64,000 nt of DNA from an uncultured Oscillospiraceae bacterium (GCA_947585425.1 CANPWZ010000005.1:40506-104505), one strand, 5' to 3'; shown: positions 8,486 to 18,336, numbered from the stretch's first letter. Numbers and translations are program-made. The notes: generated by a model from the sequence alone, not told the origin.

Positions 8486-9682
8486 ATGGCATCAACACGC
8501 AAACTTACCACAAAAGACGGCCGCGTTTTTTATGAGATCAGCGTCAGCCGGGGCCGGGGCAAGTCCCGTCTCACCCGCCGCTGGTATCCCCCGAAGGGTT
8601 GGAGCCGCAAGGCTATTGAGCGGGAGTTGACAGCTGTAGCCGCCGAGTTTGAGCGCCAGAGCGACGCCGGCGAGGTCGTCAGCCGGGCGGAACACCGGGA
8701 GCGGGAGGCCCAGGAGGCGGCGGAGGCGGCAAAGATCCTCACCTTCCGGCAATATGGGGAACGGGTCTTTATGCCGGCCAAGACGGTCACCATGAGCGAG
8801 AACAGCCGCGCCAACTACCAGGGCTATTTGGACAAGAAGATCTATCCGGCCCTTGGCGACATCAAGCTCCCGGAGATCACCCCAGCACAGATCACCGCCC
8901 TGCTCTTGGACATTCAGACTGAGGGTAAAGCACACAGCACGGTCCTCAAGGTCTACACCATCCTGCACAGCTTTTTCAAAATGGCCTACCTGGGAGACAT
9001 GATCCAGCGCAATCCGATGGACAAGGTAGAGCGTCCGAAGCCCAGAAAAGATGAGGTCAAGCCCGCCGAAGTCAGCGCCTACACCGCTCAGGAAGTCCAG
9101 CAGATCATAGCGGGGCTGAAGGATGAGCCTCTAAAATGGCAGGCATTGATTCATCTGCTGATCGACACTGGTATCCGGCGAGGTGAGTGCTGTGCCCTCC
9201 AGTGGAAGAATATCGACTTCAAGACCGGAGCTGTCACTATCTGTGGGAATCTCTGCTACACCAAGCAGAAAGGCGTCTATCTGGACACCCCCAAGAACGG
9301 CCGCACCCGCACCGTTTATGCGGGTGATGATACTGTCGCCCTGCTCCGTCAACTCCGAACCGAACAGGCCAAGAAGGCGCTCAGCACTTATGTATTCACT
9401 CAGGAGGGAAGCCCGGAGCCGATGCACCCCCAGAGCCCCACAAGGTATTTGAAGAAGTTTTCAGAGCGATGCGGCGTCCCTGGCCTGCATCCGCACAAGC
9501 TCCGGCACACCTTCGCCAGCGTGGCCATCATCAGCGGTGCCGATGTAGCCAGCGTGTCTGAGGCCCTGGGGCACAGCGACAAGGCCGTGACCCTGCGGAT
9601 GTATACCCATGCGGACCAGGAGAGCATCAGCAAGGCCGCTCAAATCTACCGGGAGGCAATAAAAAAAGCCGGGCAGGGATGA
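8486..9682 (+). CDS. int: Tyrosine site-specific recombinase (integrase)
   Basis: Full-length phage-type integrase (398 aa). An N-terminal arm-binding domain is followed by the SAM-like core-binding domain (about 90-180) and the catalytic domain with LLIDTGIRRGE (first Arg), HPHKLRHTFAS (HxxR), LGHSDKAVT (His) and the Tyr in RMYTH. The gene reads towards the 3' end of the tRNA-Thr gene, the usual arrangement for islands in tRNA genes. A terminator overlaps its stop codon. It probably moves the 2.9-9.8 kb island. Confidence 0.9.
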   Translation: MASTRKLTTKDGRVFYEISVSRGRGKSRLTRRWYPPKGWSRKAIERELTAVAAEFERQSDAGEVVSRAEHREREAQEAAEAAKILTFRQYGERVFMPAKTVTMSENSRANYQGYLDKKIYPALGDIKLPEITPAQITALLLDIQTEGKAHSTVLKVYTILHSFFKMAYLGDMIQRNPMDKVERPKPRKDEVKPAEVSAYTAQEVQQIIAGLKDEPLKWQALIHLLIDTGIRRGECCALQWKNIDFKTGAVTICGNLCYTKQKGVYLDTPKNGRTRTVYAGDDTVALLRQLRTEQAKKALSTYVFTQEGSPEPMHPQSPTRYLKKFSERCGVPGLHPHKLRHTFASVAIISGADVASVSEALGHSDKAVTLRMYTHADQESISKAAQIYREAIKKAGQG

Positions 9683-9703
9683 CCTGTCCGGCTTGCTTTT
9701 TCA
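9667..9703 (+). terminator. Integrase terminator
   Basis: AGCCGGGCAGG pairs with CCTGTCCGGCT around the stop codon, flanked by A and T runs; a standard intrinsic terminator overlapping the end of the gene. Confidence 0.75.
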
Positions 9704-9789
9704 TGTCGGTGTCGGTTTCTGTGTCGGTTTCTCTGAAAAACCGGATTTCGGCAAAACAACGAAAATGTCAAAAAGTTGTAGTCTAAAAA

Positions 9790-9827
9790 CAAAAGGCACT
9801 TAAAACCGAAGTTTTAAGTGCCTTTTG
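9790..9827 (-). terminator. tRNA-Thr terminator with a UUCG-type tetraloop
   Basis: A perfect 17-bp stem (CAAAAGGCACTTAAAAC and its complement) encloses CGAA; read on the minus strand the loop is the C(UUCG)G tetraloop and a T run follows. It directly follows the tRNA-Thr 3' CCA. Confidence 0.88.
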
Positions 9828-9828
9828 T

Positions 9829-9904
<76 letters not shown>

Positions 9905-9907
9905 GGA

Positions 9908-9984
<77 letters not shown>

Positions 9985-10049
9985 ATCTGCTGTACAGGTC
10001 TGCGGATGCGCCGTCCGGCGGGCGGCGTCTGCATCAACAGAACGTGCTG

Positions 10050-10078
10050 ATTATACTCTGCCCAGCGCCGTTTGTCAA
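10050..10078 (-). promoter_or_regulatory. Promoter of the tRNA-Asp/tRNA-Thr operon
   Basis: On the minus strand TTGACA (10073-10078), 17-bp spacer, TATAAT (10050-10055): full consensus, as expected for stable RNA genes. Confidence 0.85.
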
Positions 10079-10214
10079 TCCTTTTTTTCGGATATTTTTG
10101 ACCGCCCGCCCGTCTATCAAGGCCGCCGCAGCATGACAACGGCACCCCCCCCGCCGGCGTCAACAGAATTTTTATGCCGCCGCCCCATCTTTAATACACA
10201 TTTAATGAAATTTA

Positions 10215-10223
10215 TGTTATAAT
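10215..10223 (+). promoter_or_regulatory. Extended -10 promoter of ktrB
   Basis: TG-T-TATAAT lies about 30 bp before the ktrB start, in an AT-rich stretch, with no good -35; an extended -10 promoter is likely. Confidence 0.6.
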
Positions 10224-10254
10224 ATGTGAAATCAAACTGGGGAGGTGGGGAGAT

Positions 10255-11580
10255 ATGGGTATGTTGGAAAAGCGCCTGAGCACCTCCCAGCTCATCATCC
10301 TGGGCTTCGCGGCGCTGATCCTGCTGGGCACGCTGCTGCTCATGCTGCCCTTCGCCTCCGCCGACGGCAGGGCCGCCCCTCCGCTGGAGGCGCTGTTCAC
10401 CTCCACCTCCGCCGTGTGCGTCACCGGGCTGGTGGTGCGGGACACGGCCCTGTCCTGGTCCCCCTTCGGCCAGGCGGTCATCCTCTGCCTCATCCAGATC
10501 GGCGGCATGGGGGTGATCACGGTGGCCATGGCGGTGTACACCGCCGCGGGCAGCCAGGCCAGCCTCAAGCAGCGCTCCACCATGCAGGAGGCCCTCTCCG
10601 CCCCGCAGCTGGGGGGCATCGTCAGGCAGGGGAGATTTTTCATCAAGATGACCGTCCTGTTCGAGCTGCTGGGGACCCTGGCGCTGGCCCCGGTGTTCTG
10701 CGGGGCGTTCGGGCCGGGGAAGGGGCTGTGGTACGCCCTGTTCCACTCGGTGTCCGCCTTCTGCAACGCCGGGTTCGATCTGATGGGGACCGCCGCCCCC
10801 TACTCCTCCCTGACGGGGTATACCGCCCAGCCGGCGGTGAACCTGACGGTGATGGCCCTCATCATCGTGGGCGGCATCGGCTTTCTGGTGTGGGGGGATG
10901 TGCAGGACAACGGCCTCCGCCTGAAAAAGTACCGGATGCAGACCAAGGTGGTGCTGGTCACCAGCGCCCTGCTCATCGTCCTCCCCGCCGTGTATTTCTT
11001 CTTCGGGGAGTTTGGCGCCCTCCCCCTGCCGGAGCGACTGTGGGCCTCCCTGTTCCAGTCGGTCACCGCCCGGACGGCGGGCTTCAACACCGCCGATCTC
11101 ACCGCCATGAGCGGCCCGGGCCAGGCGGTGATGATCCTGCTGATGCTGGTGGGCGGCTCCCCCGGCTCCACCGCCGGCGGCATGAAGACCACCACCCTGG
11201 CCGTCCTGCTGGCCACCGCTCTGGCCGTGTTCCGCCGCCGGGAGAACACCCAGTTCTTCGGCCGCCGGCTGGCGGACGGGGCCGTGCGGCAGGCCGTGGC
11301 GGTGCTGACCATGTACCTGACCCTGTTTCTGACCGGGGGCTGCGTCATCAGCCGGGTGGAGGGCCTGCCCCTGTCCGTCTGCCTGTTTGAGACCGCCTCG
11401 GCGGTGGGCACCGTGGGGCTGACGCTGGGCGTCACCCCGGCCCTGGGCGCCCTGTCTAGGGTCATTCTGATCCTGCTGATGTACTTTGGCCGGGTGGGAG
11501 GGCTCACCCTCATCTTCGCGGCTCTGTCCGGCAAGCGGAGCGCCGCCCGCCTGCCCCAGGAGTGGATCACCGTGGGCTGA
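10255..11580 (+). CDS. ktrB: KtrB/TrkH-family potassium uptake membrane subunit
   Basis: A 441-aa polytopic protein with the four K+-channel-like repeats of the Trk/Ktr/HKT family. The pore-loop segments can be seen as STSAVCVTGL, SVSAFCNAGFDL, SVTARTAGFNT and ETASAVGTVGLT, each holding the conserved Gly of the selectivity filter, between pairs of hydrophobic helices. A gating-type GGSPGSTAGG stretch occurs in the third repeat. It transports K+ (probably Na+-coupled) together with KtrA, encoded 21 bp downstream. The start is backed by GGGGAGGTGGGG. Confidence 0.9.
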   Translation: MGMLEKRLSTSQLIILGFAALILLGTLLLMLPFASADGRAAPPLEALFTSTSAVCVTGLVVRDTALSWSPFGQAVILCLIQIGGMGVITVAMAVYTAAGSQASLKQRSTMQEALSAPQLGGIVRQGRFFIKMTVLFELLGTLALAPVFCGAFGPGKGLWYALFHSVSAFCNAGFDLMGTAAPYSSLTGYTAQPAVNLTVMALIIVGGIGFLVWGDVQDNGLRLKKYRMQTKVVLVTSALLIVLPAVYFFFGEFGALPLPERLWASLFQSVTARTAGFNTADLTAMSGPGQAVMILLMLVGGSPGSTAGGMKTTTLAVLLATALAVFRRRENTQFFGRRLADGAVRQAVAVLTMYLTLFLTGGCVISRVEGLPLSVCLFETASAVGTVGLTLGVTPALGALSRVILILLMYFGRVGGLTLIFAALSGKRSAARLPQEWITVG

Positions 11581-11601
11581 TATGGAGAACAGGAGGTCAC
11601 C

Positions 11602-12249
11602 ATGAAAAGCATCCTTTTGATTGGATTGGGACGGTTCGGCAGCAATATCGCCGCCAAGCTCAATGAGTTGGGCCATGAGGTGATGGCGGTGGACAGCTGC
11701 GAGGATCGGGTGAACGCCGTGCTGCCCCTGGTCACCGCCGCCCAGATCGGCGACAGCACCAGCGAGGAATTCCTCTCCTCCCTGGGGGTGCCCAGCTTCG
11801 ACGTGTGCATCGTCGCCATCGGGGACGACTTTCAGAACTCCCTGGAGACCGCCTGGCTGCTGAAGGATCTGGGGGCGAAAAAGGTCATCGCGCGGGCCTC
11901 CCGTGGGATGCAGGAGAAGTTTTTGCTCCGCAACGGCGCCGACGAGGTGGTCTACCCGGAGAAGCAGCTGGCCGCCTGGACCGCCATCCGCTGCACCTCG
12001 GAGCACATCCTGGACTACACCGAGCTGGACGACGGCTACGCCATCTACGAGCTGTCCGTGCCGAAGTCCTGGCTGGGCAAGACCATCCTCCAGCTGGACG
12101 TGCGGCGGAAGTACGACATCAACATCCTGGCCGTCCGGGAGAACGGACGGCTGAACATGAACGTGGGCCCGGACACCCTGCTGGACAATGAGCGGTCCAT
12201 CCTGGTGCTGGGCCACGAGACGGCCATCCAAAAGTGTTTCAAGCTGTGA
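11602..12249 (+). CDS. ktrA: KtrA/TrkA-family regulatory subunit (RCK domains)
   Basis: The N-terminal Rossmann RCK domain has the GLGRFGSNIA motif and the acidic residue after the second strand (VMAVDS), binding nucleotide. A C-terminal RCK_C domain follows (from about residue 135). Length (215 aa) is typical for KtrA. It forms a cytoplasmic ring that gates KtrB in response to ATP/ADP. Preceded by AGGAGG and in an operon with ktrB. Confidence 0.9.
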   Translation: MKSILLIGLGRFGSNIAAKLNELGHEVMAVDSCEDRVNAVLPLVTAAQIGDSTSEEFLSSLGVPSFDVCIVAIGDDFQNSLETAWLLKDLGAKKVIARASRGMQEKFLLRNGADEVVYPEKQLAAWTAIRCTSEHILDYTELDDGYAIYELSVPKSWLGKTILQLDVRRKYDINILAVRENGRLNMNVGPDTLLDNERSILVLGHETAIQKCFKL

Positions 12250-12311
12250 CGCTGGATTTTTTGTCCAGGGTGTGGTATCATCCCAGCAGAGCTCTGTGAA
12301 AGGGGATTTCC

Positions 12312-13385
12312 ATGAAGATCATCCATTGTTCGGACCTGCACCTGGACTCAAGGATGGAGACAAATCTGCCTGTTGAGAAGGCGCTGCTCCGCAACAATGA
12401 GATCGTCAACACCTTCTCCAGGATGGCCGCGTACGCCCAGGAAAATCAGGTCCGCGCCGTTCTGATCTGCGGCGATCTGTTCGATACCCGGCGGGTGACC
12501 GGCAAAACTGCGGATCTCGTCCTGTCAGCGATCGCGCGGGCGAGCGGCGTCGACTTCCTCTATCTCCGGGGCAATCACGACGAGAGCGAGCGCGCGTTTG
12601 CCGGTAGGGCCCTCCCGGAGAATCTCAAGCTGTTCTCGGAGGGCTGGCGGTCCTACCGGTACGGCTCTGTCGTCATCGCCGGCGCCGAGCTCAGCCGGGA
12701 CAACGCCGCGGACATCTACTCCGGGCTCTCCCTGTCCGCAGAGGACACGAACATCGTCATGCTCCACGGCCAGATCTCAAATCAGCGCGGGGACGGCCTG
12801 GTCTGCCTCCCCATGCTGCGGGAGAAGAACATCCACTACCTGGCTCTGGGGCACCTTCACAGCTACCAGGAGGGCAGGCTGGATCTGACCGGCAGGTATG
12901 CCTATTCCGGCTGCCTTGAGGGCCGGGGCTTCGACGAGTGCGGGGAGAAGGGGTTTGTCCTGCTGGATGCGGGAGACCGCAGGGTGTCCGCTCAGTTCGT
13001 CCCCTTTGCCTCCCGGCAGCTTTATGACATCCCCGTAGACATCTCCGGCCTGCGGACCATCAGCCAGATCCGGGACGCCATGGAGCGGGCCGGCGCCGGC
13101 GTAGACGCCAGACATCTGGTCAAGTACACCCTGCGGGGCACGTATACCCTGGAGACCCAGAAGGACCTCCCTTACCTTCTGAAAAGCGTGGAGCCGGAGT
13201 TCTTCTTCGTCAAGATCAGGGACGAGAGCCGGCTGGCCATGGACAGCGGCAATTACGAACACGATATTTCCTTAAAGGGCGAGTTCATCCGCATGGTGAT
13301 GGCGTCCGACAAAAGCCCCGAAGAGAAGGAAAAGATCATCTGCATGGGCATCCAGGCCCTGAGCGGAGAGGCGGTCATCCTGTGA
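12312..13385 (+). CDS. SbcD/YhaO-like metallophosphoesterase, DNA repair exonuclease subunit
   Basis: Calcineurin-like phosphoesterase motifs are complete: SDLHLD, GDLFD, RGNHD (GNHD), an HGQ block and GHLH. These bind two metal ions in Mre11/SbcD-type nucleases. The 357-aa length and the C-terminal cap fit the Firmicutes YhaO group. The stop overlaps the GTG start of the next gene (GTGA), coupling it to the ATPase subunit; the two likely form an SbcCD/YhaON-like nuclease that processes DNA ends or hairpins. Confidence 0.82.
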   Translation: MKIIHCSDLHLDSRMETNLPVEKALLRNNEIVNTFSRMAAYAQENQVRAVLICGDLFDTRRVTGKTADLVLSAIARASGVDFLYLRGNHDESERAFAGRALPENLKLFSEGWRSYRYGSVVIAGAELSRDNAADIYSGLSLSAEDTNIVMLHGQISNQRGDGLVCLPMLREKNIHYLALGHLHSYQEGRLDLTGRYAYSGCLEGRGFDECGEKGFVLLDAGDRRVSAQFVPFASRQLYDIPVDISGLRTISQIRDAMERAGAGVDARHLVKYTLRGTYTLETQKDLPYLLKSVEPEFFFVKIRDESRLAMDSGNYEHDISLKGEFIRMVMASDKSPEEKEKIICMGIQALSGEAVIL

Positions 13386-15787
13386 AGCTCATAAGCTGCC
13401 ACATCATAAACTTCGGCGGGCTGGCAGGATACGACTGCCGGTTCGACCCCGGGCTCACCGTGCTGATGGAGCCCAACGGGTCCGGAAAGACCACCCTGGC
13501 CGAATTTATCCGCGCCATGTTCTACGGATTCCCCCGCGCCAGCAGGGATCTGGAGAAGAACCGCCGGAAGAAATATCTGCCCTGGCAGGGCGGGACATAC
13601 GGCGGGAACCTGGTCTTTGAGCACGAGGGGGTCCAGTATCGCATCGAGCGCGCCTTCGGGGAGCGCCCCGCGTCGGACACGTTCGCCCTTTACGATCTGA
13701 GGACGAACCGGCGGTCCGACCGGTTCAGCGAAAACATCGGGATAGAGCTCTTTCAGCTGGACGCGGACTCCTTCGAGCGCAGCACCTATCTGCCCCAGCT
13801 CCGGTCCGACATCGCCTCCCTCTCCACCGACAGCATCCAGGCCAAGCTCGGCGATCTGGTGGACGACACCAACGACGTCAACAACTACGAGGCCGCGCGG
13901 AACGTCCTGCTGCGGAAGCGGAGCGCCCTTATCCCCTTCCGGGGCGCGGGCGGCCTGGTCGAGCAGGCATATGCGAAGGTCTCGGAGCTGGAGGAGCGCA
14001 TCAGCGCCGCCAAGGGCGGGAGCGAAACGCTGGCCGCCCGGCGGGACGCCCTTTCCGCCGCGAAGGAGGCGCTGGATCGGAAAATCGAGGAGCGCGACGG
14101 CATCCTGGAAAAGATCAGTCAGGCGTCCCAGGCGGCCGGCCGCAAGGGAGTCATGGACCGCTGGCGGCAGCTCCGGGACGAATTCGACCGGGACCGCGCC
14201 AGGGAGAGACAGCTTGCGGAGCGGTATCCTGAGGGCTTCCCCGGCGCGGAGCAGGTGGAGCTGGCCGTCCGGGCCGTGGACGGCGCGGCGGAGCTGAGCG
14301 TCCGGCTGGAGCCCTCCCAGGAATATCTGGCCGCAAGATCCCGGCTGGACGCTGAGACGCGGTTCGCGTCCGGGGTCCCCTCCGAGGACGACTTTCAACA
14401 CTATCAGGCGCTCTGCTCCACCTATGAGGAGACCAGAGCGAGCCTCCGGGACGCCGCCCTTCCGGCGGAGGATGCGGACAGGCTGGCGCGGCTGGAGGAG
14501 CTCTTCTCCCCCGCCGTGTCCCGGGAGCCGCCGCCGAAAACCGGCTGGGCCTCCCTCGCCGTGCTGATCCTCGGCGTCCTCTCCGCCGCCGCCGGCGCGG
14601 TCCTCCTCTTCCTGCGCTTCTACGCGGCGGGCGGCTGTCTGGCCGGCCTGGGGGTCATCCTCCTCATCGCCGCCGTCTATCTCCGCCTGAAGGATATGCT
14701 GGGCCGCGCGGTCACGGGATCCGACCTCGCCGTCAAGCGGCAGCAGTACGCGGATCTGAAAGCGCGCCGGGACGCGGCCGCCCGGCGGGCGGAGGAGCTG
14801 ACGGAAACGCTCGAAGCGCTGGGCGGCGACATCGCCGCCTTCCTGGCCCCCTATGCGGGCAGCGTCGCGCCGGATGAGTTCAGGCCACAGCTCAACGCCC
14901 TGCAGGTGAGCTGCGGCAGCTACCTGCGCGACAGGGAGCTGGTCTCCGGCCAGGACGCCCAGCGGAGGGAAAACGAGCGCTCCCTGCGCGAATGCCGGTC
15001 CGTGCTCTCCGCTTTTTCCCAGCGGTACGGCCTCTCCGGCGATCTGACCCGCGACGCTTTGCAGGGGATAAAGGCAGACATCCGTGAGCACGCCGCCCTG
15101 GAACAGAGCCTTGAGAAAAAGAAGCGGGAGCTGGGCGCCTACTATCGGGAGAACGAGTCCATCCTCACCCTGCCCGAGGCGGACGAGGGGTATGACCTCG
15201 ATGAACTGAAAGCCGCGGAAGCCCGGTCGAACGGCGAGATCAAGGAGCTGTCCAGCCGGATCTCCGAGCTGGAGCGGTCCATCCGGGAATTGCAGGAGGA
15301 GGCCGATCAGATCCCGGCCCTGGAGGACGAGCAGGCCGGCTGGATCGTGAAGCTTGACGAGGGCAGGAAAAACGCCGCCCTGCTGGACGCGGCCATCGGC
15401 TTTCTGGAGAGGGCAAAGGAGAGCCTGTCGGCCAGCTATCTCACCCCCATCCGGCAGGCGTTCGACGGCTACCTCCAGCGGCTGACCGGCGAGTCCGCCG
15501 GGCACGTCAGCATCGACCCGGCGCTGGACGTCACCATGGAGCGCGGCGGGGCGGCCCGCGAGATCAAATACTTCAGCGCGGGCCAGTCGGACGCCGTTAT
15601 GCTCTGTATGCGCCTGGCCCTGGTGGACGCCCTGTTCAAGGGCGCGGAGCCCTTCCTCATCCTGGACGACCCCTTCGTCAACCTGGATGACGAGCGCACG
15701 GCCGCCGCCACCCGCCTCTTAAAGGACCTGGCCAGGGATCGTCAGATCATCTACCTGGTCTGCAACAGCAGCCGCGGCGTATCATAA
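13382..15787 (+). CDS. YhaN/SbcC-like AAA ATPase with central membrane segments
   Basis: Rad50/SbcC-type split ATPase. Walker A is near the N-terminus (MEPNGSGKTT); the ABC-type signature (FSAGQSDAVMLCMRLAL), Walker B (FLILDDPF) and D-loop region are at the C-terminus. The long middle is coiled coil, interrupted near residues 385-435 by two strongly hydrophobic segments. A membrane-inserted hairpin of this kind is typical of YhaN and not of classical SbcC. The GTG start overlaps the nuclease gene, so a 1:1 complex is expected, perhaps held at the membrane. Confidence 0.8.
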   Translation: MKLISCHIINFGGLAGYDCRFDPGLTVLMEPNGSGKTTLAEFIRAMFYGFPRASRDLEKNRRKKYLPWQGGTYGGNLVFEHEGVQYRIERAFGERPASDTFALYDLRTNRRSDRFSENIGIELFQLDADSFERSTYLPQLRSDIASLSTDSIQAKLGDLVDDTNDVNNYEAARNVLLRKRSALIPFRGAGGLVEQAYAKVSELEERISAAKGGSETLAARRDALSAAKEALDRKIEERDGILEKISQASQAAGRKGVMDRWRQLRDEFDRDRARERQLAERYPEGFPGAEQVELAVRAVDGAAELSVRLEPSQEYLAARSRLDAETRFASGVPSEDDFQHYQALCSTYEETRASLRDAALPAEDADRLARLEELFSPAVSREPPPKTGWASLAVLILGVLSAAAGAVLLFLRFYAAGGCLAGLGVILLIAAVYLRLKDMLGRAVTGSDLAVKRQQYADLKARRDAAARRAEELTETLEALGGDIAAFLAPYAGSVAPDEFRPQLNALQVSCGSYLRDRELVSGQDAQRRENERSLRECRSVLSAFSQRYGLSGDLTRDALQGIKADIREHAALEQSLEKKKRELGAYYRENESILTLPEADEGYDLDELKAAEARSNGEIKELSSRISELERSIRELQEEADQIPALEDEQAGWIVKLDEGRKNAALLDAAIGFLERAKESLSASYLTPIRQAFDGYLQRLTGESAGHVSIDPALDVTMERGGAAREIKYFSAGQSDAVMLCMRLALVDALFKGAEPFLILDDPFVNLDDERTAAATRLLKDLARDRQIIYLVCNSSRGVS

Positions 15788-15883
15788 GGCGTCCCGCGCC
15801 CCCGCCGGTCACCGATCCCCCGGCGGCCGCCCGTGGGCCCAGGCTGTCATACATCGATCAAAACAAGTACAGGAGATGGAAGC

Positions 15884-16828
15884 ATGGCAAAAAAGCCCGT
15901 TTTAGTGGTCATGGCCGCCGGCATGGGCAGCCGATACGGCGGATTGAAGCAGATCGACCCCGTGGGAGCGCACGGCCAGTTGATCATCGACTATTCGATC
16001 TACGACGCCCTCCGCGCCGGTTTTGAGACGGTGATCTTCGTCATCAGCCGCCGCATCGAGGAGACCTTCAAGGCCGCCATCGGCGACCGGCTGTCCAGGG
16101 TCATCGACGTGAAGTACGCCTTCCAGGAGCTGGACGACTTGCCGGCGGGCTGCTCCGTGCCCGCGGGCAGGGTAAAGCCCTGGGGCACCGCCCACGCCGC
16201 CCTGGCCGCCCGCCGGCTCATCGACGGCCCCTTCGCGGTCATCAATTCCGACGACTACTACGGCCCCCGCAGCTATAAAATGATCTACGACTACCTCTGC
16301 GGCCATCCCGACGGGGACCTCTATGAGTACGCCATGATCGGCTATCTGCTGAAAAACACCGTCACCGAGCACGGCACCGTGGCCCGGGGGGTGTGCGAGG
16401 TGGACGGCGGCGGCTATCTGACCTCCGTGGTGGAGCGGACTAAAATCGCCAAGGACGGGGACGACGCCCGGTATACCGAGGACGACGGCGCCACCTGGAC
16501 CCCCCTCTCCGGCGGCACGGTGGTGTCCATGAACCTGTGGGGCTTCCACCGAAGCTTTCTGGACGAGGCGTGGGCCAGGTTCCCGGCGTTTTGGGAGGAG
16601 ACGATGGCCAAAGACCCGGAAAAGGGAGAATATTATCTCCCCACCGTGGCCAGCCAGCTCACCCATGAGGGCAAGGCCCGGGTGAAGGTGCTCACCAGCG
16701 GCGACAAGTGGTACGGCGTCACCTACAAGGAGGATAAGCCCGCCGTGGTGGCCGCCATCGCGGACCTCACCGCCCAGGGGCTCTACCCCGACGCCCTGTG
16801 GGAAGGAGCTCAAAAGGGCCGGGGCTGA
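15884..16828 (+). CDS. Sugar-phosphate nucleotidyltransferase-like protein
   Basis: The ATG at 15884 (AGGAG eight bases upstream) is preferred over the track start at 15833. The N-terminus carries the nucleotide-binding signature of the NTP_transferase fold (VVMAAGMGSRYGGLKQ), and INSDDYYG is the metal-binding segment. The family includes glucose-1-phosphate nucleotidyl transferases, but this 314-aa protein is a diverged member and its sugar and nucleotide are unknown. No pathway partner is adjacent. Confidence 0.75.
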   Translation: MAKKPVLVVMAAGMGSRYGGLKQIDPVGAHGQLIIDYSIYDALRAGFETVIFVISRRIEETFKAAIGDRLSRVIDVKYAFQELDDLPAGCSVPAGRVKPWGTAHAALAARRLIDGPFAVINSDDYYGPRSYKMIYDYLCGHPDGDLYEYAMIGYLLKNTVTEHGTVARGVCEVDGGGYLTSVVERTKIAKDGDDARYTEDDGATWTPLSGGTVVSMNLWGFHRSFLDEAWARFPAFWEETMAKDPEKGEYYLPTVASQLTHEGKARVKVLTSGDKWYGVTYKEDKPAVVAAIADLTAQGLYPDALWEGAQKGRG

Positions 16829-16855
16829 ACAGACACGGAGAGAGGTGCCGGTGAG

Positions 16856-18130
16856 ATGAATCATTTGGCCGTGACGTCCATGCTCATTGCGGTCACGCAT
16901 ATTCTCTGGTTTGCCGCCATGACCGAGCGGAAATACTCTGTGAGAAAAACCGCGTTGATCTACGGAGCGCTTGTTGTGTTCTTTATCGTCTGGGACCTGC
17001 TGATCTATGCGCTGCTCGGCATCGACTCGCCGTACTTCGTGTCCGCCATGTTTTCCGGCACGATCATCGTTTCGCTGTTTGTGTTCCTCATGACCTCGTC
17101 CGACGCGTTCTGCAAAAAGCTGTTTATGTTCCTCAGCTACGCGAACCTGTTTTGTATCTTTTACTGCGCGTCCGCTCTGATATGCGGCGCGCTTTTCCCC
17201 GCGCTGTCCGACGCCGGGATGGCGTACGCGCGGACGCTCACAAGGACGCTGCTATATATCCCCACGATCGCGGTATACCTCAGGTTCCTCCGCCCCTATG
17301 TGCGCACGGTGCCGGGAGAGCAGAAAAGGACCTGGTATTCCATTTTGCTGGTCTCAGCGTTGTTTCTGATCATCAACGCGATCTTTGTGACCGTGTTCTT
17401 CCTTCCTTCTACGCACACGGCCCCGTCCGTTCTCCTGTTTATCACCTTTACGCTGGTCTATTGCGCCGTGCTGTGGGTCATTTTTGATATTATCCGGCAG
17501 ATACGCGCGGAAAGCCAGCGAAAACTGGCCGTCAAAAATGTGGAGTATCTGCAGGGGCAGCTGGTCATGGCCAGAGAAAACGCATTGGCGACCAAAGCCA
17601 TGCGCCACGATTTCCGGCACCATATGCAATATATCGACCGGCTCCTGAAAGGGGAGAACGTGCAGGAGGCGACGCGTTATATCGAGGAGTTTATCAATGG
17701 CCTGGACGCGGCGAGCCAGCTTGATTTTTGCCCCCATATTACGGTCAACGCGATCCTGAACAGCTTTTACAACAAAGCGCAGAAAGAGGGGATCTCTATT
17801 TCTGTGACGGCCGATCTGCCGGAGCATACGGCGATCGCCGACATGGATTTTGTTGCGATCCTCTCAAACCTTCTGGAAAACGCGGTAAACGGATGTGTGG
17901 AATGCGGCTCCCACGGCGAGATCAAGGTAAATATCCGCACGAAAAAGGGAAAGCTTGTGATCGTGTGCAGCAACCCCTGTAAGCCGGACCTTGTGATCGA
18001 AGACGATATGATCAAGCCGAAAGGGACGGGCATCGAAAGCGTCCTGATGGCCACCGAGAAATACGATGGGAATATCCGTTACCAGCTGGAAGGCGGGATC
18101 GTGACGGTATGCGTCGTCCTCAACTGCTGA
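16856..18130 (+). CDS. GHKL (AgrC/LytS-type) sensor histidine kinase
   Basis: About six hydrophobic segments in the first 210 residues form a membrane sensor, followed by a short coiled linker and the kinase. The H-box is AMRHDFRHHMQYI, the N-box ILSNLLENAVNG, and the G-box PKGTGIESV (HATPase_c_5 type). Kinases of this type sense peptides or small molecules and phosphorylate LytTR regulators. No regulator is adjacent; the best partner is the LytTR protein at 25670, last gene of the following operon. A strong terminator follows, so the kinase has its own transcript. Confidence 0.85.
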   Translation: MNHLAVTSMLIAVTHILWFAAMTERKYSVRKTALIYGALVVFFIVWDLLIYALLGIDSPYFVSAMFSGTIIVSLFVFLMTSSDAFCKKLFMFLSYANLFCIFYCASALICGALFPALSDAGMAYARTLTRTLLYIPTIAVYLRFLRPYVRTVPGEQKRTWYSILLVSALFLIINAIFVTVFFLPSTHTAPSVLLFITFTLVYCAVLWVIFDIIRQIRAESQRKLAVKNVEYLQGQLVMARENALATKAMRHDFRHHMQYIDRLLKGENVQEATRYIEEFINGLDAASQLDFCPHITVNAILNSFYNKAQKEGISISVTADLPEHTAIADMDFVAILSNLLENAVNGCVECGSHGEIKVNIRTKKGKLVIVCSNPCKPDLVIEDDMIKPKGTGIESVLMATEKYDGNIRYQLEGGIVTVCVVLNC

Positions 18131-18160
18131 ACAAATACATGATGATCGGATCGACGGGAA

Positions 18161-18194
18161 AAAGAGCGGCCAACGTCGCCGGCCGCTCTTTTTT
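18161..18194 (+). terminator. Terminator of the histidine kinase gene
   Basis: AAAGAGCGGCC pairs with GGCCGCTCTTT across a 9-nt loop and is followed by a T run; it separates the kinase gene from the LytTR-type promoter. Confidence 0.88.
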
Positions 18195-18247
18195 GTGCCC
18201 GGGCCGGTCCGCTTATCCTGCTGATATACGAAATGCTCCCCGCTGTA

Positions 18248-18311
18248 TTTCACGCAGAAAAAAGAGTGTTTCACGCAAAAAGCGGCCTTTCTGAGTGTTT
18301 CCTCTTATAAT
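18248..18311 (+). promoter_or_regulatory. LytTR-type promoter 1: TTTCACGCA direct repeats and -10
   Basis: TTTCACGCA occurs at 18248-18256 and 18269-18277 (21-bp period, 12-bp spacer), exactly 28 bp before TATAAT at 18306-18311. There is no -35 box at the right distance, which fits activator-dependent transcription. The same layout recurs at 26407-26470. Two 9-bp direct repeats two helical turns apart are the usual binding site of AgrA/LytTR regulators; the regulator encoded at 25670 is the obvious candidate. Confidence 0.72.
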
Positions 18312-18336
18312 CAATCATTATTTGGAGGTGCCTGAT

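Noticed and set aside
10117-15505. Long minus-strand ORFs (704 and 750 aa) opposite ktrAB and the YhaN-like gene
   Set aside because: Repetitive G/Q/H/P-rich translations antisense to genes with clear family motifs.
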